Assembly: GCA_002482415.1 (NCBI GenBank)
Contig: DLFY01000263.1
Coordinates: 1-6,572, forward strand
Reading direction: 5' to 3'
From: Phycisphaerales bacterium UBA7708
GTDB taxonomy: Bacteria; Planctomycetota; Phycisphaerae; Sedimentisphaerales; Anaerohalosphaeraceae
DNA length: 6,572 nt
This document shows positions 1 to 6,413 of this stretch, piece by piece. The position numbers and the translations under genes were made by a program. The notes under the pieces were generated by a model. It had not been told where the DNA came from and did not search any database. It saw nothing but the letters and a program-made list of their open reading frames with translations. Each line of letters begins with the position of its first letter. Within the stretch, counting starts at the first letter, position 1.

Positions 1-819
1 GGCGCCGGCAAGACGACCACCATGCGTATTCTGGCAACACTGCTGGAACCGACATCGGGCAAGGCCTACATCGACGGGATGGACGTTGCGACCAGCGGCC
101 AGAAGGTCCGCCGGGTGGTCGGCTATATGCCGGATTTCATGGGCGTCTATGACGACCTGAAGGTGTTTGAATATCTCGAATTCTTTGCCGCGGCATTTGA
201 TATCCCCCCGGGAAAACGCAAAGGGATTGTCGAGGGCGTTCTGGAATTGACCGATCTGGTGGGCAAAAAGCACGCCACCGTGGACAGCCTGTCCCGCGGT
301 ATGCAGCAGCGGCTGGGACTGGCGCGCGTGCTGATTCATGACCCCAAGGCCCTGATTCTGGACGAGCCGGCCAGTGGTCTGGATCCGCGTGCCCGCATTG
401 AAATCAAGGAACTGCTGCGGGAATTGAAACGCATGGGCAAGACTATTATGATTTCCAGCCATATCCTCAGCGAACTGGAGGAAATCTGCGACCATGTCGG
501 CATTGTCGAGCAGGGCAAGCTGGTTTTTTCAGGCACGATGGAGCAGATTCGCCAGAAGCTGGGCGTGCACAGCAAGGTGCGCGTCCGCGTCGCGGCCAAT
601 ACCGAGCAGGCCGCGGCACTGCTGGGGGCGCTGCCGGAAATCGAACAGGTCCAGCAGATCGGGGACGCCTTAACCGTATCCTGCAAGGACGGCAACGCGG
701 CCAACGCCCTGATTGCCCGAACGCTGGTACAGGCGGGTCTGGATTTGATCAGTCTTGAGCCCGAACAGGTCAAACTGGATCAGGCCTTCCTGCAATTGAC
801 TCAGGGCCTGGTACATTAA
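1..819 (+). CDS. ABC transporter ATP-binding protein, NatA/CcmA-like (5' end missing)
   Basis: This is the cytoplasmic nucleotide-binding subunit that hydrolyses ATP to drive the permeases encoded next to it. The window opens inside the Walker A loop (first codons read G-A-G-K-T-T-T), so the N-terminus lies upstream; 272 residues remain. In order one sees the Q-loop region GYMPD (121-135), with Asp where most ABC ATPases have Gln; the signature LSRGMQQR (289-312), a variant of LSGGQ; Walker B LILDEP (352-369) with the catalytic Glu; the D-loop SGLDP; and the switch His in ISSH (460-462). About 90 residues follow that look like the C-terminal regulatory domain of NatA/CcmA-type exporter ATPases, ending in an F-L-x-L-T motif. 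All hydrolysis residues visible are intact, so it should be active. It lies 11 bases before the first permease. The ATG at 22 is internal, not the start. Family call is firm; substrate is unknown. Confidence 0.95.
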   Translation, partial: GAGKTTTMRILATLLEPTSGKAYIDGMDVATSGQKVRRVVGYMPDFMGVYDDLKVFEYLEFFAAAFDIPPGKRKGIVEGVLELTDLVGKKHATVDSLSRGMQQRLGLARVLIHDPKALILDEPASGLDPRARIEIKELLRELKRMGKTIMISSHILSELEEICDHVGIVEQGKLVFSGTMEQIRQKLGVHSKVRVRVAANTEQAAALLGALPEIEQVQQIGDALTVSCKDGNAANALIARTLVQAGLDLISLEPEQVKLDQAFLQLTQGLVH

Positions 820-823
820 GGAG
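818..823 (+). promoter_or_regulatory. Shine-Dalgarno site of permease 1
   Basis: AAGGAG overlaps the stop codon of the ATPase gene and sits 7 bases before the ATG at 831. It is the strongest ribosome binding site in the cassette. It fixes the start of permease 1, and its overlap with the upstream stop suggests coupled translation of ATPase and permease. Confidence 0.85.
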
Positions 824-830
824 CCGTCGA

Positions 831-2546
831 ATGAGTTCGACCATACAAACTCTGAATGCCCTGGCTGAAAACTGGGACAATCTGGCCGACAGGCTTGGTT
901 TCTATCGCGTCGTGGGTCCGATTCTGGACAAAGAGCTGCGCGTCGCCAGCCGTCGCAAGCGGTATTATCTTCTCCGTACCGGCTACATTGTGCTGCTGAC
1001 GCTCATCTTGGCCCAGGTCTGGTTTTTGGCTGTGATGGGTCCGGCTGTTGGAGGAGCGGCTCTGTATCAGGCTTCGCGCATGTCACAGGTGGCGCTGAGC
1101 ACGACCATGACGATTTTCTGGTTTGAGTTTATTGTACTGCAGTTGCTGGCAGTGGTCATGCTCAGCAGTGCGATATCGGATGAGATTCGCAAAAATACGC
1201 TCGATTCGCTGCTGAGCAGCCCGGTTACCTGCATTCAGATTGTCCTGGGCAAGCTCTTTGCCCGACTGTGGCAGCTGATGCTGCTGGCGGGAATATCCAT
1301 GCCGATTCTGTCCATCCTGCGGAGCATGGGCGGTGTGCCGTGGAATTTTCTGGTTGCCGGGACCTGCATCATCCTTACTGCGGCGATGACAGCCGGCCTG
1401 ATCAGCCTGTGGTATTCAATTTCCCGCCGACCCGCCTATCAGGTCATTTATCTGACCCTGCTGACCTGTTTGCTGTTCTATGTGGCGTCACCCCTGCTTC
1501 TGACCGGACTTAAAGATATGTCTGTTCAAATTCCAAACTGGGTCGAGGCAGTACTCGTTTTGTTAAATCCCTTTGTGGCCTTTATGGTGGTCAGCAAATC
1601 CCTGCTGGGTGCCCAAAGTTCGGCGTCTGCGGTCTATCCCTGGCCGGTGCATTGTCTGTCCATGCTGGGTTTTTGCATCGTGCTGATGGGATTATGTGTA
1701 CGCAAAGTACGCACAGTCACAACCCGGCATCAGGTCGGTTTCGCACAGCGATGGCTGCAGCGGATGCGCAGCAGGCCGTCTCCAGCCGCTGCGGAAACGG
1801 CAGCGCCGCTGATGACATTCCCCGAAGGAATGAATCCAGTGACACGAAAAGAACTGTCCAGGGCGGGCTTGTGGGGGTTTGGGCATCAATGGATGAACAT
1901 TGTGATGGCACTGGCTGTCTGCTGCCTGTATGGCGGGATTGCCTATTGCGGCTGGCTTCGCGAGGAGGGATTTCATATTGCGGTTATCGAGCTGCTGATT
2001 GTATGGGCCATGCTGCAGGTCATGTCGCTGTCGGCCCGCGCCATCGTGGTGGAAAAAGAGGCGCGCACCTGGATATCTCTGCTGACGACGCCGCTGAATG
2101 ACGAGCAGATTCTGATGGGCAAGGTCTGGGCGGTGGTACGGCGAACCATGCCGGTGTGGTTATGGATAGGAATTCATCTGATTGTATTCACCGCCGCCGG
2201 TGTGCTCAGTCCGCTGTCGCTGCTGACGGTGCCGCTGGAGCTGGCTGGTTGTGTCTATTTTCTGCTGGGCCTGGGGATGTATTTCAGTGCACGTCTGAAA
2301 AGTTCAACCGCGGCGGTCACGGCAACGTTTGCCTTGCCGATTGGCCTGAGTATGGTCTGTCCATGTGTTGCCTATTTGAATCCCCTGATTATTGTTCCGG
2401 CGGTGATGCAGACTGATTTCAATGAGATTGTTATGGCGATGGGATTGTTCTGGTTTATTCGTCTGATTGTGATTACCTGTATTGGCATGGCGTTTCTGGC
2501 TTCGGCGGAAAAACGAATTCGAAACAGAATATTTGATACGCCTTAA
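831..2546 (+). CDS. ABC-2 type exporter permease 1 of 3, internally duplicated, about 12 TM
   Basis: This is an integral inner-membrane permease (571 aa), a likely partner of the ATPase upstream. A cytosolic N-terminus with the GPILDKELRV..RRKR element (residues 29-44) precedes span 1. Spans by eye are near 51-70, 91-113, 145-165, 171-197, 203-225 and 270-290, then after a basic linker 352-375, 382-405, 439-458, 461-487, 493-515 and 534-558. The two halves are homologous: E118-x4-T-L-x6-P-x4-Q-I-x2-GK141 aligns without gaps to E408-x4-T-W-x6-P-x4-Q-I-x2-GK431 (10 of 24 identical), K34-E-L aligns to K340-E-L, and N246-P aligns to N517-P. Basic residues near 41-44 and 199-200 support an N-in topology. 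Its outer loop between spans 11 and 12 is much shorter than in the other two permeases, and its mid-protein linker lacks their VRRxALAQI sequence. Membership of the ABC-2/NatB-like permease superfamily is well supported; cargo is unknown. Confidence 0.9.
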   Translation: MSSTIQTLNALAENWDNLADRLGFYRVVGPILDKELRVASRRKRYYLLRTGYIVLLTLILAQVWFLAVMGPAVGGAALYQASRMSQVALSTTMTIFWFEFIVLQLLAVVMLSSAISDEIRKNTLDSLLSSPVTCIQIVLGKLFARLWQLMLLAGISMPILSILRSMGGVPWNFLVAGTCIILTAAMTAGLISLWYSISRRPAYQVIYLTLLTCLLFYVASPLLLTGLKDMSVQIPNWVEAVLVLLNPFVAFMVVSKSLLGAQSSASAVYPWPVHCLSMLGFCIVLMGLCVRKVRTVTTRHQVGFAQRWLQRMRSRPSPAAAETAAPLMTFPEGMNPVTRKELSRAGLWGFGHQWMNIVMALAVCCLYGGIAYCGWLREEGFHIAVIELLIVWAMLQVMSLSARAIVVEKEARTWISLLTTPLNDEQILMGKVWAVVRRTMPVWLWIGIHLIVFTAAGVLSPLSLLTVPLELAGCVYFLLGLGMYFSARLKSSTAAVTATFALPIGLSMVCPCVAYLNPLIIVPAVMQTDFNEIVMAMGLFWFIRLIVITCIGMAFLASAEKRIRNRIFDTP

Positions 2547-2550
2547 AAGG
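2545..2550 (+). promoter_or_regulatory. Shine-Dalgarno site of permease 2
   Basis: AAAAGG overlaps the end of the permease 1 stop codon and lies 4 bases before the ATG at 2555. It is a moderate site with short spacing. It supports this start and tight coupling to permease 1. Confidence 0.65.
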
Positions 2551-2554
2551 ATTT

Positions 2555-4357
2555 ATGCTGTTATCCAAACTAAAACATAGTTTCAGATTTGTCAGCCCCC
2601 GCTGGCTGGCCGGCCCGATTATGGATAAGGAATTACGGGTCATGGCCCGGCGGAAACGCAGCTATCTGGTCCGTTTTCTGTATCTGGTCGTGATGCTGCT
2701 GGTTGTGGCTGTACCGTGGGCTCAAATGATGCGAGGCGGCAGCTCCAATACAGCCTGGCGCGTCTCACAAATGTCTCAGATAGGCATTACACTGACGATG
2801 ATACTGACCTGGATGCAGTTTCTGTCGGCCCAACTGCTGGCGGTGGTCTTTTTGAGCAGTGCCATCAGTGATGAAATCTATCATAAAACACTTGGTGTGC
2901 TGATGACCACGCCGATTACGGGATTTCAGATAGTCTTCGGCAAGCTGGTCAGCCGCCTGCTGTCGCTGATGATATTAATCGGATTGTCCCTGCCGGTGCT
3001 GGGGCTGATCAGCCTGCTGGGCGGTGTGCCGTGGGGCTATGTCATCAGCAGTTTCTGCATTACACTGACGGCGGCCATCTTTGCAGGCACACTGAGCCTG
3101 TTTATCTCCATCTTCCAAAAACGGGCTTACAGCGTCATTGTTCAAACTATTTTGGTGATGATTATCTGGTATATCGGCGTACCGGTGCTGCTGGGCTGGC
3201 TGAGCAGTTGGAAATTTTTCATGGACTCCCAGTTGAATCAGAAATTCCTGATCTTCCTGTCCTTTGTGAATCCGTATGTGGGATTTGCCCTGAATCAGTC
3301 CTCCGCCATGCCGGTCGGATTCCATGTTCCGGTGTTTTGGCCGTGGCACTGCGGGATTGTCCTGGCTGAATCCATCCTGATTTTGCTGCTGGCCGCCAAA
3401 ATCGTTCGTCGTGTGGCCCTGGCCCAGATTGGCGGACAGGTGGACCGGCCCATTCTGGCCGGGTTGTGGAAATTCAGGAACAAGTCTTCTTTTGAGCCTG
3501 AGTCCAATGTGAAATTGCGATCCGTCACCGGTCAGCCCGTCTTCTGGAAAGAAACCCGCGAACCCTGGCTTCAGGGCCGTCGGCGCATCAAAACGATTAT
3601 CACTGCAATTATTGCGGCCGCAATTCTGGTGGCTTCGTATGGGATCGGGATCAAGGAGCGGTATCTGGACGAAGATTATACGCAAGTGATTTACGGTATT
3701 GTCCTGTTTCTGGTGGGAATGGTGGAGACGATATTACTGTCTGCAACGATGATTACGACAGAACGTGAAGCACAAAGCTGGCCGATTTTAATGGCCACCC
3801 CGCTGACGGCAGGGCAGGTTCTGTTCGGCAAGGCCGCCGGCGTGGTTCGCAAAAGTATCCCGGCCTGGTTTCTTCTGGCGGCCCATCTGCTGATTTTTAC
3901 CCTGGTTGGATATCTGCATCCCGCGGTGTCGCTGCATCTGGTTATCATTGCAGCGGGTATTGGATTCTTTGCACTGGGTTCGGGACTGTTTTTCAGCAGT
4001 ATGTGCCGGAAAACGACCACCGCCGTGATGGCCAATGTGGGGCTTGCAGGGGGGCTGTGGCTGGGTATCCCGATATTTGCCGGATTAACCGGCGAGGGGG
4101 ATTTGATTGAACTGGTCTTGGCCTTCCATCCGATTGCGCATCTGGGCATTGCCCTGGCCGGCGGAGGCGGGGAGGTTCATGCGGCCCGCTCCTTTGCATC
4201 GCTGAATTATGACTGGCCGCCGCTGGCCGAAATGGAATGGTCAGGCTTTATGGCAACGACAATCGTGATTGCGATTACATCGCTGGTGTATGCCTGTGCG
4301 GGACTGGGTTTTTATAAAATGACAAAACAAACATTACGTGACAATATTTTTGGCTGA
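2555..4357 (+). CDS. ABC-2 type exporter permease 2 of 3, internally duplicated, about 12 TM
   Basis: This is a 600-residue membrane permease paralogous to both neighbours. In an ungapped 61-residue block around the first coupling motif (residues 100-160) it matches permease 1 at 34 positions and permease 3 at 34, counted by hand. The juxtamembrane element GPIMDKELRV..RRKR is at 20-35. Predicted spans lie near 41-60, 77-101, 132-156, 160-187, 190-215, 262-286, 345-366, 377-401, 435-455, 459-482, 487-511 and 565-588. Half-module repeat: E107-x4-TL..LMTTPIT..Q-x3-GK130 aligns to E403-x4-SW..LMATPLT..Q-x3-GK426. A cytosolic linker (about 287-344) holds VRRVALAQI and the second-half element QPVFWKE (327-333). 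The outer loop between spans 11 and 12 (about 512-564) is long, with a Gly-rich stretch near 536-539 and several aromatic and acidic residues. The start is fixed by AAAAGG; the stop TGA overlaps the next ATG. Substrate is not predictable. Confidence 0.9.
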   Translation: MLLSKLKHSFRFVSPRWLAGPIMDKELRVMARRKRSYLVRFLYLVVMLLVVAVPWAQMMRGGSSNTAWRVSQMSQIGITLTMILTWMQFLSAQLLAVVFLSSAISDEIYHKTLGVLMTTPITGFQIVFGKLVSRLLSLMILIGLSLPVLGLISLLGGVPWGYVISSFCITLTAAIFAGTLSLFISIFQKRAYSVIVQTILVMIIWYIGVPVLLGWLSSWKFFMDSQLNQKFLIFLSFVNPYVGFALNQSSAMPVGFHVPVFWPWHCGIVLAESILILLLAAKIVRRVALAQIGGQVDRPILAGLWKFRNKSSFEPESNVKLRSVTGQPVFWKETREPWLQGRRRIKTIITAIIAAAILVASYGIGIKERYLDEDYTQVIYGIVLFLVGMVETILLSATMITTEREAQSWPILMATPLTAGQVLFGKAAGVVRKSIPAWFLLAAHLLIFTLVGYLHPAVSLHLVIIAAGIGFFALGSGLFFSSMCRKTTTAVMANVGLAGGLWLGIPIFAGLTGEGDLIELVLAFHPIAHLGIALAGGGGEVHAARSFASLNYDWPPLAEMEWSGFMATTIVIAITSLVYACAGLGFYKMTKQTLRDNIFG

Positions 4358-4359
4358 TG
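4355..4359 (+). promoter_or_regulatory. TGATG stop/start overlap between permeases 2 and 3
   Basis: The TGA stop of permease 2 (4355-4357) shares its final A with the ATG of permease 3 (4357-4359). The bases just upstream are AT-rich and contain no recognisable Shine-Dalgarno sequence. Permease 3 is therefore probably translated by terminating ribosomes that re-initiate, which would tie its level to permease 2. Confidence 0.8.
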
Positions 4360-6168
4360 AAAAAGGTATTGAATAAAACAATTGAAATCCTTCTTAAATT
4401 AATCAACCCCGTGCGGCTGATTGGACCTGTTTTCGATAAGGAAATGCGCGTCTCCAGCCGCCGCAAACGAACTTATGTGCTGCGCTCCCTGTATCTGCTG
4501 CTGCTGCTTTTATTTGTAGTCCTGATATGGATGGAGGAAATTGATAGAACCAGTTATGCAAATCCAATCTATCAGGTATCGCGAATGTCCGAGGCCGGCT
4601 TGATTATTTCAACCCTGATTGTCTGGTTTCAGTTTGTTGCCGCTCAGATCGTCCTGGGCATCTCGCTGAGTACCTCCATCAGCGACGAAATATACAGCCG
4701 CACGCTCGGGGTCATGATGACGACACCGATTACCAGTGCGCAGATTGTGCTGGGTAAATTGTTCAGCAAGTTCTTGATTGTGCTGCAGCTTGTCCTGATT
4801 TCTGTTCCGATGCTGGCGATTGTCCGTATCTTTGGCGGCATCCCATGGATGTATATTCTGAGCAGCCTGTATTTGACGATTACCACGGCACTGGTGGTCG
4901 GCTCGATTGGTCTGCTGTGGTCCATTTTCTGCCGGCGTGCCTATGTATCCATTATTGCAACGATTCTGACGGTCGCGGCGATATTCGGTCTGTCTGCATT
5001 GTTTTTTATTATTCTGGTCGAAATTTTTGATTTAGTTAAAACGCTGGGGGAGCCGTTTTTATTTAACTTTTTCTATGCAACCAATCCCTATGCAACCTAT
5101 ATTTTGAATACCATTCAATATATCGAGCCGGGAGGCATCGGCCGGCAATTCGTGCATCACTGGGTTTTAAATGGGGTCGTCATGCTGTGCCTGGCAGGGG
5201 TATTGCTGTGCCTGGCCTTTATCCTGGTGCGCAGGGCCGCCCTGGCCCAGATTGCCGGCGACCGAGCGGCTCAATCCGAGGCAAAACAGCGACGCAACCG
5301 TCCGCTGCGGGAGATTCCGCTTCGCACGGTGTCCGACAACCCGGTCCTGTGGAAAGAATGCAGTGCACCCCTGCTGGGCAGGCGGAAAAAGTGGATGTTT
5401 GGCCTGATTCTCGCAGGACTGGCACTTGTTTTATTCAGTTATATCCTGCTGGCATATATGTCATTTAAACCGCTCAAGGACGAAGAAACACACATGTTTT
5501 ATCTCTGTGTATTTCTCGGCCTGGGTATGCTGTTTACCTTGATTATCCCCGCCACGACCATCAGCTCGGAAAAAGAAAGCAATAGCTGGATGATTCTGCT
5601 GGCATCACCGCTGACGGCCAGGCAGATTGTCTGGTCCAAATATATCGGCAGCATCCGGCGATGTCTGCCGGCATGGATGTTTTTGTTTTTGCATCTGGTG
5701 GTGTTTGTCTCCAAAGGGATGATTCATCCTGTTGCTCTGCTTCAAATATCCAAGTTGTCTATCGGAATGATTGCGTTTTTAACGGGAACGGGTATCTATT
5801 TCAGCCATCGTTTCCGACATACGACGACCGCAGTCATTTGGAACATATCGTTTGCGGCAGTGATATGGTTGTTAATACCCTTTATCAGTATATTCTTTTT
5901 CAATATCATACGCAGTAACGGGCACGATGATCTGGCTGTACTCTATATGAATACCAATCCGTTTGTGCAGGGTGTTATAGTGATTGAAGCTGCGATTCAA
6001 AGAGATTGGGAGTTGGAACCGTTAAGATACTTTTGGATCAATTCGGCCTTACCCTCCAATGTGTGGGCGGCCAATCTCTGGATGTTCTTTACCATGCTGG
6101 GTTATGTGATTATCGGCTGGGCCTTTGTCTGGTGGACGTGCCGACGATTGAGGAAAAGAATCCTGTAA
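4357..6168 (+). CDS. ABC-2 type exporter permease 3 of 3, internally duplicated, about 12 TM
   Basis: This is a 603-residue membrane permease and the last gene of the cassette. The N-terminal element GPVFDKEMRV..RRKR (23-38) leads into predicted spans near 43-60, 80-104, 137-157, 164-190, 195-222, 266-292, 345-368, 379-402, 438-455, 459-482, 489-518 and 572-594. The first coupling motif is E111-x4-TL..MTTPIT..QI-x2-GK134. Its second-half partner is E405-x4-SW..ASPLT..QI-x2-SK428, where the usual Gly is Ser. TNPY (242-245) and TNPF (533-536) mark equivalent points in the two halves. The linker holds VRRAALAQI (291-299) and NPVLWKE (328-334), close to permease 2. The outer loop between spans 11 and 12 (about 519-571) is long and unlike that of permease 2. 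The C-terminus is strongly basic (RRLRKRIL). Several stretches are visibly more AT-rich than the ATPase gene. It could form a pseudo-dimer alone or pair with a sister permease. Confidence 0.9.
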   Translation: MKKVLNKTIEILLKLINPVRLIGPVFDKEMRVSSRRKRTYVLRSLYLLLLLLFVVLIWMEEIDRTSYANPIYQVSRMSEAGLIISTLIVWFQFVAAQIVLGISLSTSISDEIYSRTLGVMMTTPITSAQIVLGKLFSKFLIVLQLVLISVPMLAIVRIFGGIPWMYILSSLYLTITTALVVGSIGLLWSIFCRRAYVSIIATILTVAAIFGLSALFFIILVEIFDLVKTLGEPFLFNFFYATNPYATYILNTIQYIEPGGIGRQFVHHWVLNGVVMLCLAGVLLCLAFILVRRAALAQIAGDRAAQSEAKQRRNRPLREIPLRTVSDNPVLWKECSAPLLGRRKKWMFGLILAGLALVLFSYILLAYMSFKPLKDEETHMFYLCVFLGLGMLFTLIIPATTISSEKESNSWMILLASPLTARQIVWSKYIGSIRRCLPAWMFLFLHLVVFVSKGMIHPVALLQISKLSIGMIAFLTGTGIYFSHRFRHTTTAVIWNISFAAVIWLLIPFISIFFFNIIRSNGHDDLAVLYMNTNPFVQGVIVIEAAIQRDWELEPLRYFWINSALPSNVWAANLWMFFTMLGYVIIGWAFVWWTCRRLRKRIL

Positions 6169-6179
6169 TAGGGATGAGT

Positions 6180-6197
6180 TATCACCAATAGGCGATA
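6180..6197 (+). repeat. Small imperfect hairpin after the last permease
   Basis: TATCACC and GGCGATA can pair around an AATA loop with one A-C mismatch, 11 bases after the permease 3 stop codon. No U-run follows, so it does not look like a terminator; it might stabilise the mRNA 3' end or be chance. Confidence 0.25.
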
Positions 6198-6235
6198 TAG
6201 ACTTATGCTATAGAGTTTTGTATGATTCTTATTCC

Positions 6236-6274
6236 GGAGTTGCGGGAACTTTTTTAACGAAAGCCCTCCTTTTT
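6236..6274 (+). terminator. Probable intrinsic terminator of the transporter operon
   Basis: Seen in sequence: GGAG (6236-6239) pairs with CTCC (6266-6269), GG (6245-6246) with CC (6264-6265), and CTTT (6249-6252) with AAAG (6260-6263). A run of five T (6270-6274) follows directly. The 5' side carries two bulges (TTGCG and AA), so the stem is imperfect. A simpler alternative is AGTT/AACT (6238-6241 with 6247-6250) followed by the T-run at 6250-6255. Position, about 70 bases after the last permease and before a separate promoter, fits the end of the operon. Confidence 0.45.
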
Positions 6275-6356
6275 ACCCGATAAAAGAAGCAGACTATTTT
6301 CTATATATTAACATTTATAGACCCGGAATTAATAAAATAGTGGGGGCGGGCTTTCG
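6258..6356. repeat. Long-range inverted repeat (12-base arms, 75-base AT-rich loop)
   Basis: CGAAAGCCCTCC at 6258-6269 and GGCGGGCTTTCG at 6345-6356 are complementary at 11 of 12 positions, nine of them contiguous. The left arm is also the 3' half of the putative operon terminator; the right arm ends two bases before the -35 box of the dxr promoter. No direct repeat flanks the pair, so it does not look like an inserted element. It could form an alternative structure in read-through RNA, serve as a protein site, or be coincidental. Confidence 0.5.
6300..6321. repeat. AT-rich inverted repeat between the larger arms
   Basis: TCTATA (6300-6305) and TATAGA (6316-6321) form a perfect 6-base inverted repeat around a 10-base spacer, inside the 75-base loop of the larger repeat. 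This could be an operator half-site pair, but short AT palindromes are common in AT-rich DNA. Confidence 0.25.
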
Positions 6357-6357
6357 C

Positions 6358-6385
6358 TTGACAGAGATTCCTTTTCTGCGATACT
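6358..6385 (+). promoter_or_regulatory. Sigma70-type promoter of dxr
   Basis: A perfect TTGACA -35 box (6358-6363) is separated by 16 bases from GATACT (6380-6385), which matches four of six positions of the TATAAT consensus. Transcription would begin near 6392, leaving a leader of about 22 bases before the dxr ATG. It gives dxr its own expression independent of the transporter operon. Confidence 0.6.
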
Positions 6386-6413
6386 GACGGAACTCTGCAA
6401 TAATATTGGATTT

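Larger units (their letters stand above)
831..6168 (+). repeat. Tandem array of three paralogous permease genes
   Basis: The three proteins share the same order of landmarks: GPxxDKE..RRKR before span 1, SRMS or SQMS after it, SISDEI or AISDEI with the GK motif, GG[VI]PW before span 4, NP after span 5, a KE-containing second-half start, the second GK motif, P-x-W before span 9, and [ST]TAAV or TTTAV before span 11. Ungapped identity in the first coupling block is 34/61, 34/61 and 30/61 for pairs 1-2, 2-3 and 1-3. The array looks like old tandem gene duplication, since no long near-identical DNA stretch is evident by eye. Confidence 0.85.

Noticed and set aside
336..773. A 145-codon minus-strand open frame inside the ATPase gene
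   Set aside because: It is antisense to the Walker B and C-terminal region, Ser/Arg-rich and without a recognisable domain; a coding shadow.
1652..2101. A 149-codon plus-strand open frame overlapping permease 1
   Set aside because: It is in an alternate frame across the linker and second half of permease 1, with no family features; the permease frame is continuous and homologous to its sisters.
2975..3685. A 236-codon open frame on the minus strand inside permease 2
   Set aside because: It is antisense to a clearly homologous membrane protein. Its translation is rich in Gln, His, Pro and Asp with no recognisable domain, as expected when the reverse strand of hydrophobic codons is read.
831..6168. 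The three permeases as fragments of one gene broken by frameshifts
   Set aside because: Each has its own start, a full set of about twelve spans with both half-modules, and a basic C-terminus; they are complete paralogs.
6174..6191. A tiny open frame (ATG at 6174, five codons) after the permease 3 stop
   Set aside because: It is too short, has no ribosome site, and lies in the non-coding gap.
6258..6356. A MITE-like element bounded by the 12-base inverted repeat
   Set aside because: No target-site duplication is visible outside the arms (TTTAA on the left, CTTGA on the right), the element would be only 99 bases, and no second copy occurs in the window.
6169..6413. A riboswitch or known leader RNA before dxr
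   Set aside because: The predicted dxr promoter lies downstream of most of the gap and leaves only about 22 bases of leader, and no known riboswitch consensus was recognised.
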